Notes: a model not told the origin generated them from the sequence alone. 64,000 nt of DNA from Miscanthus floridulus (GCF_019320115.1 NC_089589.1:26822487-26886486); one strand, 5' to 3'; shown: positions 34,091 to 46,555, numbered from the stretch's first letter. Translations and numbers: made by a program.

Positions 34091-34530
34091 GGCCTCCTTT
34101 GGGAGACCCAATCCACGGGGGTTTTCCCACGTTTTTCCCGGGCCAGGCCCCCGCGCGGATTTGGGCCATGGGGAGAAGCCCCCTTGCATTTGGAAGCCCG
34201 TCACCCGGGAGAGGGCGACCCGAGCCCCGTACTTTCCACGGGGTGGCTCGTCCCGCACCCAGGGGTCCGGGCGGCTCTTCCCCGACCCGAGCGAGGGCGA
34301 CGAAGAGGAAGCACCGCCGCCGCCGTCCTCCCGCCACCGAGCTCACCCCCCATCGCCGCCACCGAGCTCACCCCCCATCGCCGCCACCGCCACCGAGCTC
34401 ACCCCCCCCCCCCCCCCGCCCCCGCCGCCGCCGCCGAGCTCGTCCCCCGCCGGCTTCTTCCTTATCTCCGTCGCCGGCCTCGCGACTGCCACCACCACCG
34501 TCCGAGCTTAAAGATCTACTCCAGGTGAGC
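34091..34530 (+). other. GC-rich 5' region of the PIF element
   Basis: GC-rich, with CCGCCACCGAGCTCACCCCCCATCG-type short repeats and a C run near 34401. It ends CTACTCCAG|GTGAGC near 34524, a good splice donor, so it probably holds the promoter and the first untranslated exon. The overlapping long frames are compositional. Confidence 0.5.
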
Positions 34531-34785
34531 TTCAAGAACCCGTCCAAGTTCCTCACCTAGATCTAATTCGAATTGAAGTGTGCACCATGGATGCACTAGC
34601 CAGATCCAAAGCGCAATACCATTTAAATTGCATACTATTTCTGGATCATCGTTTCTACGTGCAATCTGCAGTTAATAACGAGTAAACGAGGCTAGGCTAG
34701 CTAGACTCAAAGTGGAGCTGGATCTGGATCTGGATCTGTTAAATTATCCTAGAAAAATCAAGGATCTTCCATTTTTTGCTATAAT

Positions 34786-35531
34786 GTACTGGTTGACCAG
34801 TGAATGAATGTTGTTCTATTTATTGCTGTAATACCAACAGATTTACCTATAGTTAAAATTAGATATTTGCTTGTCATCTTAGTTTGCTTCATCTACAATT
34901 CTCAGTTGACAGATTGTTTTCAGGGTGAAGACAAGAAGTGACCCAGCAAGTTCCACTTCCTTCCTTAGCAGCTTAGGTACTTTTGTTTGTCTCTGTTACT
35001 GATTCCTCTCCCTTGTTCATTTGAGCTGTGATTCCATGAATTTGCTGCTTTGGTTATATGTTTCAATTTTGGTAATATTTGGACATCTGGTAATATTTGT
35101 CAACAAAGCAGAGGATCTCTCACTTTGCTTGACTGTTTTCTATTTGTTGAATACTATAGTACTGGTTGACCAGTGAATGAATGTTGTTCTATTTATTGCT
35201 GTAATACCAACAGATTTACCTATAGTTAAAATTAGATATTTGCTTGTCATCTTAGTTTGCTTCATCTACAATTCTCAGTTGACAGATTGTTTTCAGGGTG
35301 AAGACAAGAAGTGACCCAGCAAGTTCCACTTCCTTGCTTAGCAGCTTAGGTACTTTTGTTTGTCTCTGTTACTGATTCCTCTCCCTTGTTCATTTGAGCT
35401 GTGATTCCATGAATTTGCTGCTTTGGTTCTATGTTTCAATTTTGGTAATATTTGGACATGTGGTAATATTTGTCAACAAAGCAGAGGATCTCTCACTTTG
35501 CTTGACTGTTTTCTATTTGTTGAATACCATA
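34786..35531. repeat. Tandem duplication of 373 bp inside the PIF element
   Basis: 34786-35158 is repeated at 35159-35531 with very few changes, starting GTACTGGTTGACCAGTGAAT. Each copy contains TTGTTTTCAG|GGTGAAGACAAG...TTAGCAGCTTAG|GTAC, which looks like a small untranslated exon with acceptor and donor. Confidence 0.85.
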
Positions 35532-36821
35532 ATAAATAGTTTACAACTTATGACGAGCCTTTTTTTTTAGAGGTATGACCAGCCTTTTTAGTACCCAGTA
35601 GAAGTGCATGTCTGTTATTGATCCATCACCTTGGACGTATTACTTCTATTATTCATCAGTTTGTGTTGCACTTTGTTCTTTACATACCCGCTGATCCATT
35701 TATGCTGTGAAACTTGTATAGTAGCTGTTATAGTTTGGCACAACATGGTAACAGATGGTATTCTTTTACTGGACGGAAGTGTTTTACGGAATGGTTCACT
35801 GAAATCTCATAATGTCTCGTGCCCCATTCTTTCTTTGGATATATCATTGCTCGTGGTGCTTTGAGAGGAATACAATAGGTCTTTGGCATTCACAAGCCTT
35901 ATAGGTCTAACCATGCATGACGGGCCTGTTTGGTTCCTGGTGTAGCCTGGGGGCTTCCTACCCAGGCAAATATGCCAGTCCCCAAACCAAACGGGCCCTA
36001 CATCTGTAAAACTAGGAGCGTGAAGTATGGTACTTAACAACAGTCCTTAATTAGAAGCCAAACAACCATGATTTACTGGCCTGTCAACATCATCATATTA
36101 TACCTCTAGAAGCTCTTGTTCGCCAACTTTTGCGTTAATGTCTGATATAATGCTAAGAACAACTGTGCCTAATGAGAATATAAGTCTTCATAACTTCAAT
36201 TGACAGCATAAGCAGGTTTTCTAAAGATAATTGATCATTTAAAACTTTACTGTTCTACTTGTACCTGCTACCGCATGTCACTTGGCACCCCAGATATGCA
36301 TTTTTACTTTTTACCTTCCTGAATAAATGAATATGAATATCCCACCTCTCAGAAAAGTAAAATAGTGTACATTTATGTTAGTAATCTGAAAATTGCTGTA
36401 AACCACTACAGTATTTCTTTTTCCATTTGATCCCTGTTTTTTTTGTTGCTGGCTGATAGTTAGTCTGGTCCTGGTGTAGGATGTGTTGGTTGTGTGTGTT
36501 AGGAGTGGGTGCAGGATGTATTTGGACGACATCTGGTAATATTTATCTACTTGACCCCAAATCCTATGAATATGCCAAGTCAATGCAAATAATATATCAA
36601 CCCTCCTGTTCCTGTCCCATCTACTTTGATTGCATCTATGTTTCTCAACGGACCTAACTACATTGATCTTGGCATCACCCCCTCCCATGATGATTGCAAA
36701 TCTCTTCTTTTATGTATTGCAGTTCATAGAACTCTTCTTTTATGTTTGGCACATCAGTTATAATTCTTGTTTTTAGTTATATTATATCCTATTTAATAAT
36801 ATTATCCCTATATAATAGATA
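35532..36821 (+). other. 5' untranslated/intron region of the PIF transposase gene
   Basis: A/T-rich with no supported reading frame. It contains the small inverted-repeat element at 35922-35998 and otherwise nothing recognised. Confidence 0.45.
35922..35998. mobile_element. Miniature inverted-repeat element, Tourist-like (77 bp)
   Basis: GGGCCTGTTTGGTTCCTGG at the left pairs with the complement of CCCAAACCAAACGGGCCC at the right. The GGGCCTGTTTGGTT end is typical of grass Tourist (PIF/Harbinger-related) MITEs. No clear target duplication. Confidence 0.6.
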
Positions 36822-38094
36822 ATGGGTTCTTGGGAGGAGGATGTTAGGCAGTTCATGTTAGATGAGGAAGAATTGCACGATGAACTTTTCTTTGTTATTG
36901 TCCCTGCTGTCATGTCATGTCTCTATGATGAAAAGATGCCAGAACACACGTCATCTCTTCCTGGTGCCACAAAGGTCAAAGAAATCCTAGAAGGCCACGA
37001 AAATTGGTGCAAGTCAGAGTTTAGAATGGAGGTTGAGATCTTTAGAGCTATAGCAAATCTTCTCAGAGCAGAAAACTTATTACGCGACACACGCGGTGTT
37101 AAGATTGAGGAGCAATTAGGAATGTTTTTGTTCATGCTCTCCCATAATGCTAGCATTGAAACGCTGAAGAAAGCATTCCAACACAGTGGTGAGACAATTC
37201 ATAGGAAAGTCAATGAGGTCTTCGATATAATTCCAACATTGACTCATAGATTCATCAAGCTTCCAAATCCAAACCAAACACATGCCAAGATTTTATCAAA
37301 CCCTCGGTTCATGCCGTTCTTCCAGGTTAGTCATATATGCTGCTTGCCCTTGTATCATTCTAAACACACTATTCCAACAATCTTAGGTTCCTTTTTACGT
37401 GCAGAACTGCATTGGCGCCATTGATGGGACACATATCCCTATTACTATCAATGAAGATAAGGCCCCTCCTTTTAGAAACAGAAAAGGGACATTGTCCCAG
37501 AATGTTATGTTCGCTTGTGACTTTGATCTCAAATTCACTTTCATCTCTTGTGGGTGGGAAGGATCTGCGTCTGATGCAGGAGTCCTACGTTCTGCTCTTA
37601 CGAAGGGTTTTCATGTACCGCCAGGGAAATTCTACCTTGTAGATGGCGGATATGCTAACACTCCATCATTCATAGCACCGTACCGAGGAGTTAGGTACCA
37701 CCTTGGCGAGTTTAGAAGGCGTGGATCATCGCAGAGAAATGAGTATGCAAACTACAAGGAGTTGTTTAATCATCGGCATGCACAACTTCGGAATCATATT
37801 GAAAGGGCATTTGGGGTGTTGAAAAAACGGTTTCCAATTCTAAAAGTGGGAACACACTATCCAATTGAGACTCAGATCAAGATTCCTGCAGCAGCGGCGG
37901 TATTTCACAATATAATTAGAGCGCACAATGGGCAAGATAATTGGCTAGATCACCAACCACAATATATCAATCCAACCACTTTTGTTGATATGCCGGAGGG
38001 GGATAACAGTTATCCAAGCGAGATAGAATCGAGTGATGGTAACACATTACGAGATCAAATCGCGCAAGCGATGTGGGCTGCCTATAATAATTAG
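36822..38094 (+). CDS. PIF/Harbinger DDE transposase
   Basis: Two exons, 36822-37325 and 37405-38094, are joined across a GT..AG intron to give 397 residues starting MGSWEEDVRQFMLDEEEL. The N-terminal half has the helix-turn-helix-like region (EIFRAIANLLRAENLL, VKIEEQLGMFLFMLSHN). The C-terminal half is the DDE_4 endonuclease domain with catalytic positions Asp175 (GAIDGTHI), Asp225 (GSASDAGVL) and Glu301 (HIERAFGVLKKRF), and the signature YLVDGGYANTPSFIAPYRG. All three acidic residues are present and no stop interrupts, so it may be functional. In this family the enzyme cuts at 3-bp targets together with the Myb-like partner. The gene lies 98 bases upstream of that partner. Confidence 0.9.
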
Positions 38095-38192
38095 ATGGTA
38101 ATTTGGAGCATTGTTCATCATTTTCAGCATTTTACCTTACATTTATATTTCTATAATTTTAGCTTATGTTTATCTTTCACCATTTTTCAGCA

Positions 38193-40136
38193 ATGTCAAC
38201 GTCCCAGGGTACAAGGGCTGCATGGACCTACACGTATGAGAAAGGGCTGGTGGATGTAATGAAAGAGCATGTCAATATCCCAATGTACAGGGCACAAAAT
38301 GGCTGGACAGCAGATGGATGGAGAAATATTGTTAAACGGTTCAACGAAACCTTCCCTTTAGCTCATTTTTCAAAACAACAAATGCAAGAGAAGGAGTTGA
38401 AAGGAAACTATAGGACAGTTAGAGATGCCAGAAAAGAGAGTGGTGTTGGTTGGAATGAGACATTAAGCATGATAATTGCCGAACCAAAGAAATGGGAAGA
38501 CCTAATTGAGGTTAGTCACTTTCTGTCAATTATATAGTACTGTGTTTTCACTATTTTAAGAAGCTAACCAAAATGTTGCTTTGTTGCATTTAATAGAAGT
38601 ATCCCAAAGTCAGTAAGTTCCAAAAGAAGCCACTTCCTCTTTATGAACACCTGGCATCATTGTATGCAGGTAATTTTCCTTTGTTTGTCTTCTGTCAATT
38701 ACCTCATCTTAGTTTATCTTCTGCTACCTATTGTACGTTTACATTGCAATCCAGTGTGCACATACATCCTGCACTGATGTTAGCGATCATTGTGTGAAAG
38801 TGAAACCATGCCAATTTGAAGCCGGTATGGTTTAGATGTATTGTTTTAGCTGGTATTTTTGGATTGCTCAGAATCTAGCAAACTTCCTAATACTTAACAT
38901 GGCTTTGCCGGTCTGCTGCAGCACGCCTGGTGCCTGGCGCAGTGTGGTGCTGCATAAAGCTACCACCGCCTACTTGCACTCAAATAGCCATAGCTATAGG
39001 GGGGATGGGATGGATGATGCATTGGTACTGTTTGCAGCTGTGCTATGATACGAGTGTCAGGTCACTCTCGCCCACGCGAACCCAAACAACTAGCCTGATT
39101 AGCCAAGATATGGATAACTTCTAGATCGAGGACTCTTCTTGATTTGTCTGGTGTTGCCTGGTGTTGCCCTCCCCTCCCATCCACGGCGAATACAGCAAGA
39201 TTAGCTTCAGTTTACTAGTGCGTTCTCTTTTGCCTCCTCTCCACCAGAGGAGCAAAATTTACATATATAGGAATTTGTTCCCATCCACACTCACTCGGTA
39301 CAATAGTAAGTACAACATTCTGTTCTATTCTAAATTCTAATGTATGCTACTCTAATTGAGAACATGTTAGGTCATTTTTGGCTTATATCAGGGGGATGGG
39401 GATCTATTGGGCCTAATTTTTGAATTCTTGTATCTCAGAATCTACAAAAGCAGATTATTTTTGAATAACTTTGAATAATACCTAAGAGTGCATCTGTGAT
39501 GTGTATTGATAGGAAGTATAGCCACTGGAGATTTGAATTTTACATCAACCGAGCCACCTAGCATGACAGCACCACCTCCAATTGAAAGAAGTCACTCTGA
39601 GCAAAGTACACAGAACACGGCTGCTGGCTCTGATTCTGTTGGCATCAATTTTGGTACAAATACTTTTTCTCAAATTGAGGGCCCAGAAGTGCAATCTGCA
39701 CCACCCTATCTCAATCTAGAGGAGGGAGCAAGTGCTAGTGGAAAAAAACGCAAGCAAAGTCAAATGGCATCTAAACTCGGCGAATTCATAGACTTGAGAA
39801 AGATCCAGATGGAGAAAAATCAGGAAAAACTAGATGAGAAGAAGAAAAAAGAAGATGACTATTCTGTAGAAAAGTGCATTGCTGTTGTGGATACCATAGA
39901 AGACCTAACTATTGAGCAGAAGGCAGATGCTAATGAGCTCTTTCAATCTGAGATGAATCGACAGATATTTATGATGACCAAAAATCCAGCTGTTCGACTA
40001 GTTTGGCTAAAGAAAAAAATTTCACAGGTATGTTTGCTTGTTGTCTTAGTGTTCTTCTCTTGTAGCATTAGATCATCTAAACTAAACCTGTATTCTGAGA
40101 TGATTCTTGCCTCATTAATTGCAGATGTCCCAGTGA
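38193..40136 (+). CDS. Myb/SANT-like partner protein of the PIF/Harbinger element
   Basis: Four exons, 38193-38510, 38597-38669, 39513-40027 and 40125-40136, have GT..AG borders and give 305 residues. Residues about 8-100 form a Myb/SANT-like DNA-binding domain (three Trp-containing helices: AAWTYTYEKGLVDVM, NGWTADGWRNIVKRFNETF, SGVGWNETLSMI, then KKWEDLIEKYPKVSKFQ). A Ser/Thr-rich linker, a basic patch (GKKRKQSQMASK) and a charged coiled-coil-like helix (residues about 210-250) follow. In plant PIF elements this protein recruits the transposase to the ends. I chose the ATG at 38193 after CATTTTTCAGCA; an in-frame ATG at 38166 is possible. The last exon encodes only Met-Ser-Gln. An inverted second copy starts at 63434. 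Confidence 0.85.
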
Positions 40137-41495
40137 CTAACTGGTGGAGAAGTGTGATTCTGTTTCAAAGGTAAACCCATGTTTGAGTACACTACTGTCT
40201 ATATTTCCTGTTTTAGTATGGCCAGTGAAAGATGCAAGCTTTAATCTATTATGAAACTGCAGTGTACTTGCAGTGCAATTATATCTTGTTGGATTTATTG
40301 GACTGACTTGTAGTGGTGATGTGCTACCAACATAGAGTTATCTATATTCTTATCTGTATTTTTATGGAAAAGATTTGATGTGCCTAGTGGTACAATTAGT
40401 AATAACTTTTGTATTAAATTTAATGGTGTAAGATTTGGTTAATGTGCTATCACCAGCAAGTACATAGTGGTCACTGGCTCCTAGCTTTCAGCTTGTGTTT
40501 TTGTTTTTGTCATAGAAATTACTAGCTCCTGCAACATACATGTTTAACTGATTCCACAAACAACGCACTGATATGAAACACTATTCGCATATGATTCTGA
40601 AATTTCCATTGACAATATTCAGTTACTGTAGTAGATATTTGGTGAAGGAAATGTAGTTTTCTAGTCCTATAGACATACTGAACATATGTAATTGAGCAAA
40701 AAAAGTTACTCAAAGAAATGAGCATATGAACTTTGTATACTGAAACTAACTTGATGCTTGTTTATCCTAACTGCAGATGTCCTAGTGAACATAATTGTTG
40801 CAGAAGTATTAGTTCATCTCAGGTTATGTGAGTTGCAAACAAAGTTATCTGTTTCAGTTGATGATTCATGAATGATCCGATGTAATAGTGGCTATTACTA
40901 GTAGAGTTTATTCTCTGGATCTTAATAAAAATAGGAATATCTTTCTATTATTTAGTGCTGCCATTTTGAATAGAAGGTGCAATAACAATTTGAAGACAAT
41001 TACAAGCTACTATCTGGATGTTACCTTGTGTACTGCCTTTTAGTTTGGTTCTTGAGATACATTTATGCTCGAGTTGAAGGTATTTGGCGCCAGGTTCTGG
41101 AAGAATTTTTTTGTGTTATAATTGCATCTTTGTCCATTTTTTACTTTATTATGGCATTGAATTATTGAATATGTACTGAATTTCGTTGATTTTTTCTCAA
41201 TTTTTGGGCTTGTTTACCTTGCTCCTGTACTCTCTTTTCCTTTTTTTTGTTTCTTTTTTAATTGAATTTGAACGGCAAAGGATGTTTTTTTCTAAATCCA
41301 AGGATGCAGCAAACTGGAAACAGCCGCCGATTCTAACAGCCACTGTGGGCTTGCCTCCCCTGCGCTTGCTTCCAAACAGCACCAGGGAACAGGACTCATC
41401 TCCCCTGGCGTGGAGAGGGATGTGACCGTCCACAAAAATCCCCCTTGGGGCTGCTATTCCCTGGGCTGAGCTGCCCTGAGCTCCCAAAGGAAGCC
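40137..41495 (+). other. 3' region of the PIF element
   Basis: No coding region is supported. It is A/T-rich, ending in a moderately GC-rich stretch and the terminal repeat (41481-41495). Present inverted at 62075-63433. Confidence 0.55.
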
Positions 41496-42584
41496 TAAAA
41501 TAGGCTTATTAGGGGACTGCTGGAGTATGAAAAATGACCCATCTCCCCCAATGACAATTTTATAGGATTAAGGGATAGGATTGGAGAACTGTTGCAGATC
41601 CGCCTCGTAGCACACACACCCCATGTTGAGTGGGCCCCACCATGTTTCTTCGCTCTTCTCTCTCCTCACTTCTGGTTGCCATTCGTGTTCTCTTTCCTTG
41701 CCCACATGGTGACCTATGTAGATGACAAGGTCAAGCATGGAACGACTTGTCATCCGGCACAGTGCGGACGGAGTACCGCCGATGTAGTTGGGTGGGGCTC
41801 ATCCTTTGGCATGGGGCCACTAGATTGGTCATGTTAGAGCCCGTCTCCCGAGGCTGCGCATCAATATGGGCGACACGGAGGTGGAAGCATGGCAAGCAAC
41901 AAGGCAGATGTGAGGTAGAGGGTGGCGAGTGGGCCGACAACTGGTGGGGGTAGAGGGTGGGCGAATGGGCCGTGATCCTTTTGTGATACTTGCAAGAGGA
42001 GGCAAGGGAGTGGTGGATAGGTGCGCAGGCCAGAGACTGGCTTGGTGAGGGAGAGATGGGGAAATGATAGGTTGTGGCTAGTAAGGAAGAAGGAGATGGC
42101 TTGGTGAGGCACAGGATGAAGGATGGATTAAAAAAGATAGGCAAAAGAGAGAAGTGAGTTTTGTGGGGGATGAAACTCTCTTGGCACAATTACCAACTTT
42201 TTATGAGTCATGAAGTTAAATGTCCGTGAAACCATAGAATGAAACTTTCTATTGAAAGTGGGTATTTCATACATATTTCATTTCTTTCTATATAAGATAG
42301 CACAACGTCATGAAACTTCTCATTGAGACTGGTCTTATAAAGAGTAAACTTACTTTAACAATAGTTGCTTTTGTATTGGCTAATATACAGTAATCGTGAC
42401 TGAATGTGGCCAGTCCGGGCGAATGAAACCGACGAGAGCCCCCGCCCAAACTGTGCGTCTCCGATCTTGCTGGAGCAAGGGTCTGTCGAGCTGACTCCTT
42501 GAGGGATTATCATCATTGTGATAATTATTAAACACAAGGGACACACATATACTACAACGAGAGAGAGGGCGATCAGGACAGGAG
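41496..42584. other. Unassigned intergenic DNA
   Basis: It starts TAAAATAGGCTTATTA exactly at the PIF end. Frames are short and overlapping. No repeat relation to other parts of the window was found. Confidence 0.4.
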
Positions 42585-44457
42585 ATGGTTGAGATTTCGA
42601 GCCTTGCGCAATGGTGGGACGATTGGCAGCTGCGCGAGGCACGCCATGACCCTGGTCAGCAAGGTCGCGGTGGCCCTGTACGCCTTCTACAAGTCGTGGC
42701 AGCCCAGCTCCAGCGACTGGAGACTAACGGCGGCCGCGGCCCTCCTGTTCGTCATCGGGGGTCTTGAGCTTCAGCGAGAAGCCGATCGCTCTCAACAGAG
42801 CCAAGTTTGCCAAGACCAAGCGGCTGGCGGCCGTGTCGACCTGGACAAAAGGAGTACCAAAGAAGCCTTCGGTCTGGAGGGAGGACCTGAGCCAGTTCTC
42901 ACTGTTCGAGAAGAGCAACTGCTTCGGCGCGCTGCAAAGTCTTTCCGCGTCTTTCCATGCGTCGGGCAGCAGCAGCAGTCGTCAGAATAAAGAGGTGGCC
43001 CTGTCTCTGGCAGACAAGGTTCTGATGGCACTCTCGGACATGTCCCTGCGAGCTGCTGCTAAGGAGCTGGTGGAACAGAGGAGAGCCGAGAAGGTGGAGG
43101 ACTTGTTCCCACCTCTGCTGGTCGCCGAGTTAGGCATGGCGCACTGGCTGCGCGGCGTCTTCGCCTTCGTCTACACCAGGGCCTTGGTGACCGTCAGCCC
43201 TCTGTACCTCATCTATCACCTGGCGCTCGTCCCGGTCCTCCACATCGCCGCCCTCACGCTCTTCGCGACGAGCGACAAGCACTGGTACAAGCGCGCAGAC
43301 GTGAAGATAACGTACATCGTCCTGTGTCTCACCGCCGCGCTGGACTTCCTCGCGTTGTTCATCCGCCAGTTGGTATACCTTCTCATGTCCATGACACAGG
43401 TGCCGGCGCTGTGCGAGACGGTGCCCGGCTACAACCTCATAGACGAGGCTGTCGGAGAAGCTGACAAGGGCATCACCGGGTGGATATACAAGTGTGCCGG
43501 GTCTGTCTGCAGGCCTCGGCATCGTGAACTGTACAAGAAAGTCTCACCAACTGTGCTTCGGATCTGGTGGACGCACAGGACCGAGACCTTGCCAGTTACA
43601 GGATCTTCGATTCACCAGCTGCAACCACCAAGAACTGGGCTCTAAGTGAGGTGCTGCAGTCGAGCTGTGGACAAGAGATAAAAAGTAGCTTGGGCATCTC
43701 ATTTGACCGGAGCGTCCTCCTATGGCACATAGCCACCGATCTTTGCTTCCGCTGCTCTGACGTCGTCGATGATGGACACGAAGAAGATGTACAAGACGGA
43801 GAAGGAGAAGCAGCAGAGGAACTAGAAGGAGAAGAACTACAAGGAGGAAGAGAAGAAGTACAAGAAGAAAGAGAAGGAGAAGGAGAGGAAATAAAATCAG
43901 AGGACGGAGGCGCTCCACAGGGAGGAAGGACAAGGATGGACAACCCAGCATTTCGGCTTCACATCGAGAGCACAGAGGCTACATGGCGCAGCAGGCGCCA
44001 TCAGATATCAGAAGCCAGGGATGAAGTCAAATCCTTCTTCTTGTACAACAATGGTACATCATCAGATGATGGCTGTAGCCAGATGAACCGAGGAGCAGTA
44101 GCAGACCGCTTGAGCAAAAAAGACCTATTGATGGAGCTCATCTACCACATGGCAGACTGTAGAGAAGCGAATCCAGACATCACCGATGGTTTTTTCCACA
44201 CCGTAAAGACATGCAAGCTCGCGAAAGAGCTGTTGGAGATACCGGACGATTCTACGCGCTGGAAGCTCATGTACCAGGTGTGGCTGGGCATTCTCTGCTA
44301 CTCCGCCAGCATGTGCAGGGCCTACCTGCACGCCAAGAGCTTGGGTGAAGCTGGAGAGTTCCTCTCCTTCGTCTGGCTGGTGCTCTCGCTCAAGGGGGCC
44401 AAGACTTTGACACACATGCTTCAAATGCCGCCGGAGACTCAAGCTTCTGACGAGTGA
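42585..44457 (+). pseudogene. DUF4220/DUF594 family membrane protein gene, broken
   Basis: The N-terminus MVEISSLAQWWDDWQLR matches the start of this plant family, but the following transmembrane part appears shortened. The frame changes near 42640, near 42756-42760 (an extra G in a G run) and near 43528-43550. Recognisable parts are SWQPSSSDWRLTAAAALLFV, FSEKPIALNRAKFAKTKR, two to three hydrophobic membrane segments around 43140-43390 (LYLIYHLALVPVLHIAAL, YIVLCLTAALDFLALFI), and the DUF594 end WALSEVLQSSCGQE, DRSVLLWHIATDLCFR, CKLAKELLEIPDDSTRWKLM and HAKSLGEAGEFLSFVWLVLS. A purine-rich tract (43770-43910) encoding a Glu/Gly-rich stretch sits in the DUF594 half. The family's role is unknown; this copy is a pseudogene. 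Confidence 0.8.
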
Positions 44458-45122
44458 CGCCGCGGCCGGACACTCGGTGAGCTTCAGATGCCGCAGGAGA
44501 CTGAAGCTTCTGTTAGCACTCCGGCTGTACAGCAGCATGACAATCAGGCGTTGTCGGATGGTGATCAGGAGCCGCGTACAAGCCTGGATGGGTGTGTCTG
44601 ACGATGGAGCGGACAAGTCACCTGATGGGCTGTCGAGCCCATGAGAGCGCCGGCCCAGGAAGGTGAACTCGCGTTACTTTTGGCCCTGTGTGGTCCAACA
44701 GCTAAGCTGGCAAGAGCCGAGACGTGAGAGAGTTGTGCTGTTCTGTATAAGAGCGGAGACGTTAGGAGAGAAAGGGTATCAAATATTGTAAACCGAATCC
44801 TGTTATCTGCCAAGAACACACACTTCGTCTATTCGTCCCCGTGCTCTGCTTCCCTTCCTCGATTCCGATCCCTAGCTATATCAGATCCGTCTTTCCTCGG
44901 CATCGCTCCTCTTCTCCTCTTGCTTTGATTCCGGATTGTGATTCCCGACGGCAGGTTGATCGCCGTTCTGCGCCTAGCGTGTGGAACGAGTGAACCCATA
45001 GGTCCTTGCCGAGGTTGATCCGATAGGTAGAGGAGTAGTTGATCGATTGTTCAGATTTGTCTCTGGAGCCCCACCATATCGATCACAACCACTTCACTAG
45101 GTTCCGCAAGCAACTCGGCGCC
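44458..45122 (+). other. Probable LTR/leader of a Ty3/gypsy relic
   Basis: It contains TATAAGAG at 44746-44753 and pyrimidine-rich leader sequence before the gag start codon at 45123. I could not define LTR borders or a primer binding site, and no second LTR is seen. Confidence 0.4.
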
Positions 45123-46155
45123 ATGGATCCCAACACCAAGCTCATCCTCGAGGAACTCAAGTCGGCGAAGTCGTCGTTGGAGAGCCAGATCAGCACGGTG
45201 GAGACGTCGTTGGGAACCGGATCGGTGCGGTTGAGCACTCAATCGCTGACCAATTTGGCAGACTCGAGGACGCCGCCAAGGTGTTCGACACCTGGAAGCC
45301 AAAGATGGATACGAGCGTGGAGGAGCTGCGCTCGGAGATGGGCACAATCCGCAAAGCGGACTCGTCCGTGGAGGATTTGCGCTCAGAGATGATGGCACTA
45401 CGCAAGTCGGTGAGCCGAGTGGTGCTCGACTCCGGGCCGGCCACGACAGCTAGCATCCTACCGCCTCCATTGATGACCGCGGCAACTTCATCTGCCGTAA
45501 CCCGGTCATTAGCCCGTATGGGCACCGCGTCGACAACAGTCACCGGGGGTCTGGGTCACTGACTCAACCTCCGGTCAAGGGTATGTTCGATCCTCCCAAA
45601 CCCCATCCCATTCATCCCCTTCCCAATTTTGGGTTACACCGTTCGTTCTGGATTTCGGGGTCAGAGTCGGGGGTTCGTATCGAGGGCGATCTAGGGGGAA
45701 CATTCTGGGATCCTTATTGTCTGCACTGGGGTCCCCATTATTCGAGCAGTAAGCTGCCGAAAATGAACTTCCCTGGGTTCGACGGGGAGAATCTGAAGAT
45801 GTGGATCACCTGTTGTGAGGACTGCTTTGAGATGTATTCTGTCCAGCCTCATGTCTAGATCAGAGTGGCGACTATGCACCTTTCCTCCGCCACTGCCCGC
45901 AGGTTGCAGTCAGTCGAAATGCAAGTGCGTGCACCTTCGTGGCGTGAGTTCTGTCAGATGGTTTTGGAGTGCTTTGGGAAGGGTCAGCATGAACTTCTAA
46001 TTCACCAACTGTTTCACATCCGTCAAATGGGTTCGGTCCAAGAGTACATTGATAGACTCTCTTCTCTTGTTGATCACCTGATCGCCTATGATCGTAATAA
46101 CGATCCATTGTTTTATGCTATGCGGTTCGTGGATGGATTGAAGGACGAATTTGTT
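45123..46155 (+). pseudogene. gag: Ty3/gypsy retrotransposon gag, broken
   Basis: It starts MDPNTKLILEELKSAKSSLE after CTCGGCGCC. It then shifts frame near 45210 into a coiled-coil-like region (FDTWKPKMDTSVEELRSEMG), and again near 45545. The retrotransposon gag domain follows: KLPKMNFPGFDGENLKMW, CEDCFEMYSVQPH, a TAG at 45856-45858, then VATMHLSSATARRL, FCQMVLECFGKGQHELL and VQEYIDRLSSLVDHL, ending near FVDGLKDEFV. Protease, reverse transcriptase and integrase are absent. The capsid-type protein of a plant retrotransposon is recognisable, but this is a dead fragment. Confidence 0.75.
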
Positions 46156-46330
46156 CTGCTATTCATATGCAGCGCCCTGCTACACCTTCGATACTGCTTC
46201 GGTTTTTGCTTTATTGCAGGAGCGAGGAGTCGGCGGAATACACTCATAAGAAGGATATCAGGCGCTCTGATGGCTTTAGCTTCTCCAGGCCTCTGCTTCA
46301 CGGCCCCTAGCCCCTTACTAAATTTTCACC
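46156..46330. other. Unassigned transition segment
   Basis: Joins the gag relic to the next repeat. No feature recognised. Confidence 0.3.
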
Positions 46331-46359
46331 ATGTATCAACGCTCCAAATGTGTTGCAAT

Positions 46360-46555
46360 TGCTGTTCGCCTAAACAACCGTTTAGCCCGTTTAAACACCG
46401 TGTAAACGCTACATGGTGGTGCGCCGTTTCCGTTTAATCACCCGTTTACCCCGTCTAATTGGCCGTTTAGCTCGTTTAATGGGATGTTTTGCCCGAATAT
46501 GGCTAAACGGTAGGTGACCGACTGCTTACCATTTAGCGTTTAGGAAAACACTAGT
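46360..46555. repeat. CGTTTA/TAAACG-rich transposon end-like block
   Basis: Repeated CCGTTTAG, CGTTTAAAC and AAACGG units end in TAGCGTTTAGGAAAACACTAG. This resembles hAT-type element termini seen in plants, but no partner end is visible. Confidence 0.35.

Larger units (their letters stand above)
34091..41495 (+). mobile_element. PIF/Harbinger element, copy 1 (7.4 kb)
   Basis: The left end GGCCTCCTTTGGGAG and the right end, complement of GGCTTCCTTTGGGAG, are 15-bp imperfect terminal repeats. It contains an open DDE transposase gene (36822-38094) and an open Myb/SANT-like gene (38193-40136) in the same direction, the usual two-gene set of plant PIF/Harbinger elements. The left flank ends in CAA. 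The right flank (TAAAATAGG) is not the expected CAAATGTCC, which instead follows the inverted copy 2. The empty site is at 13052-13054. Confidence 0.85.

Noticed and set aside
38836..39124. Short frames between Myb-like exons 2 and 3
   Set aside because: They fall in an intron supported by matching donor and acceptor phases.
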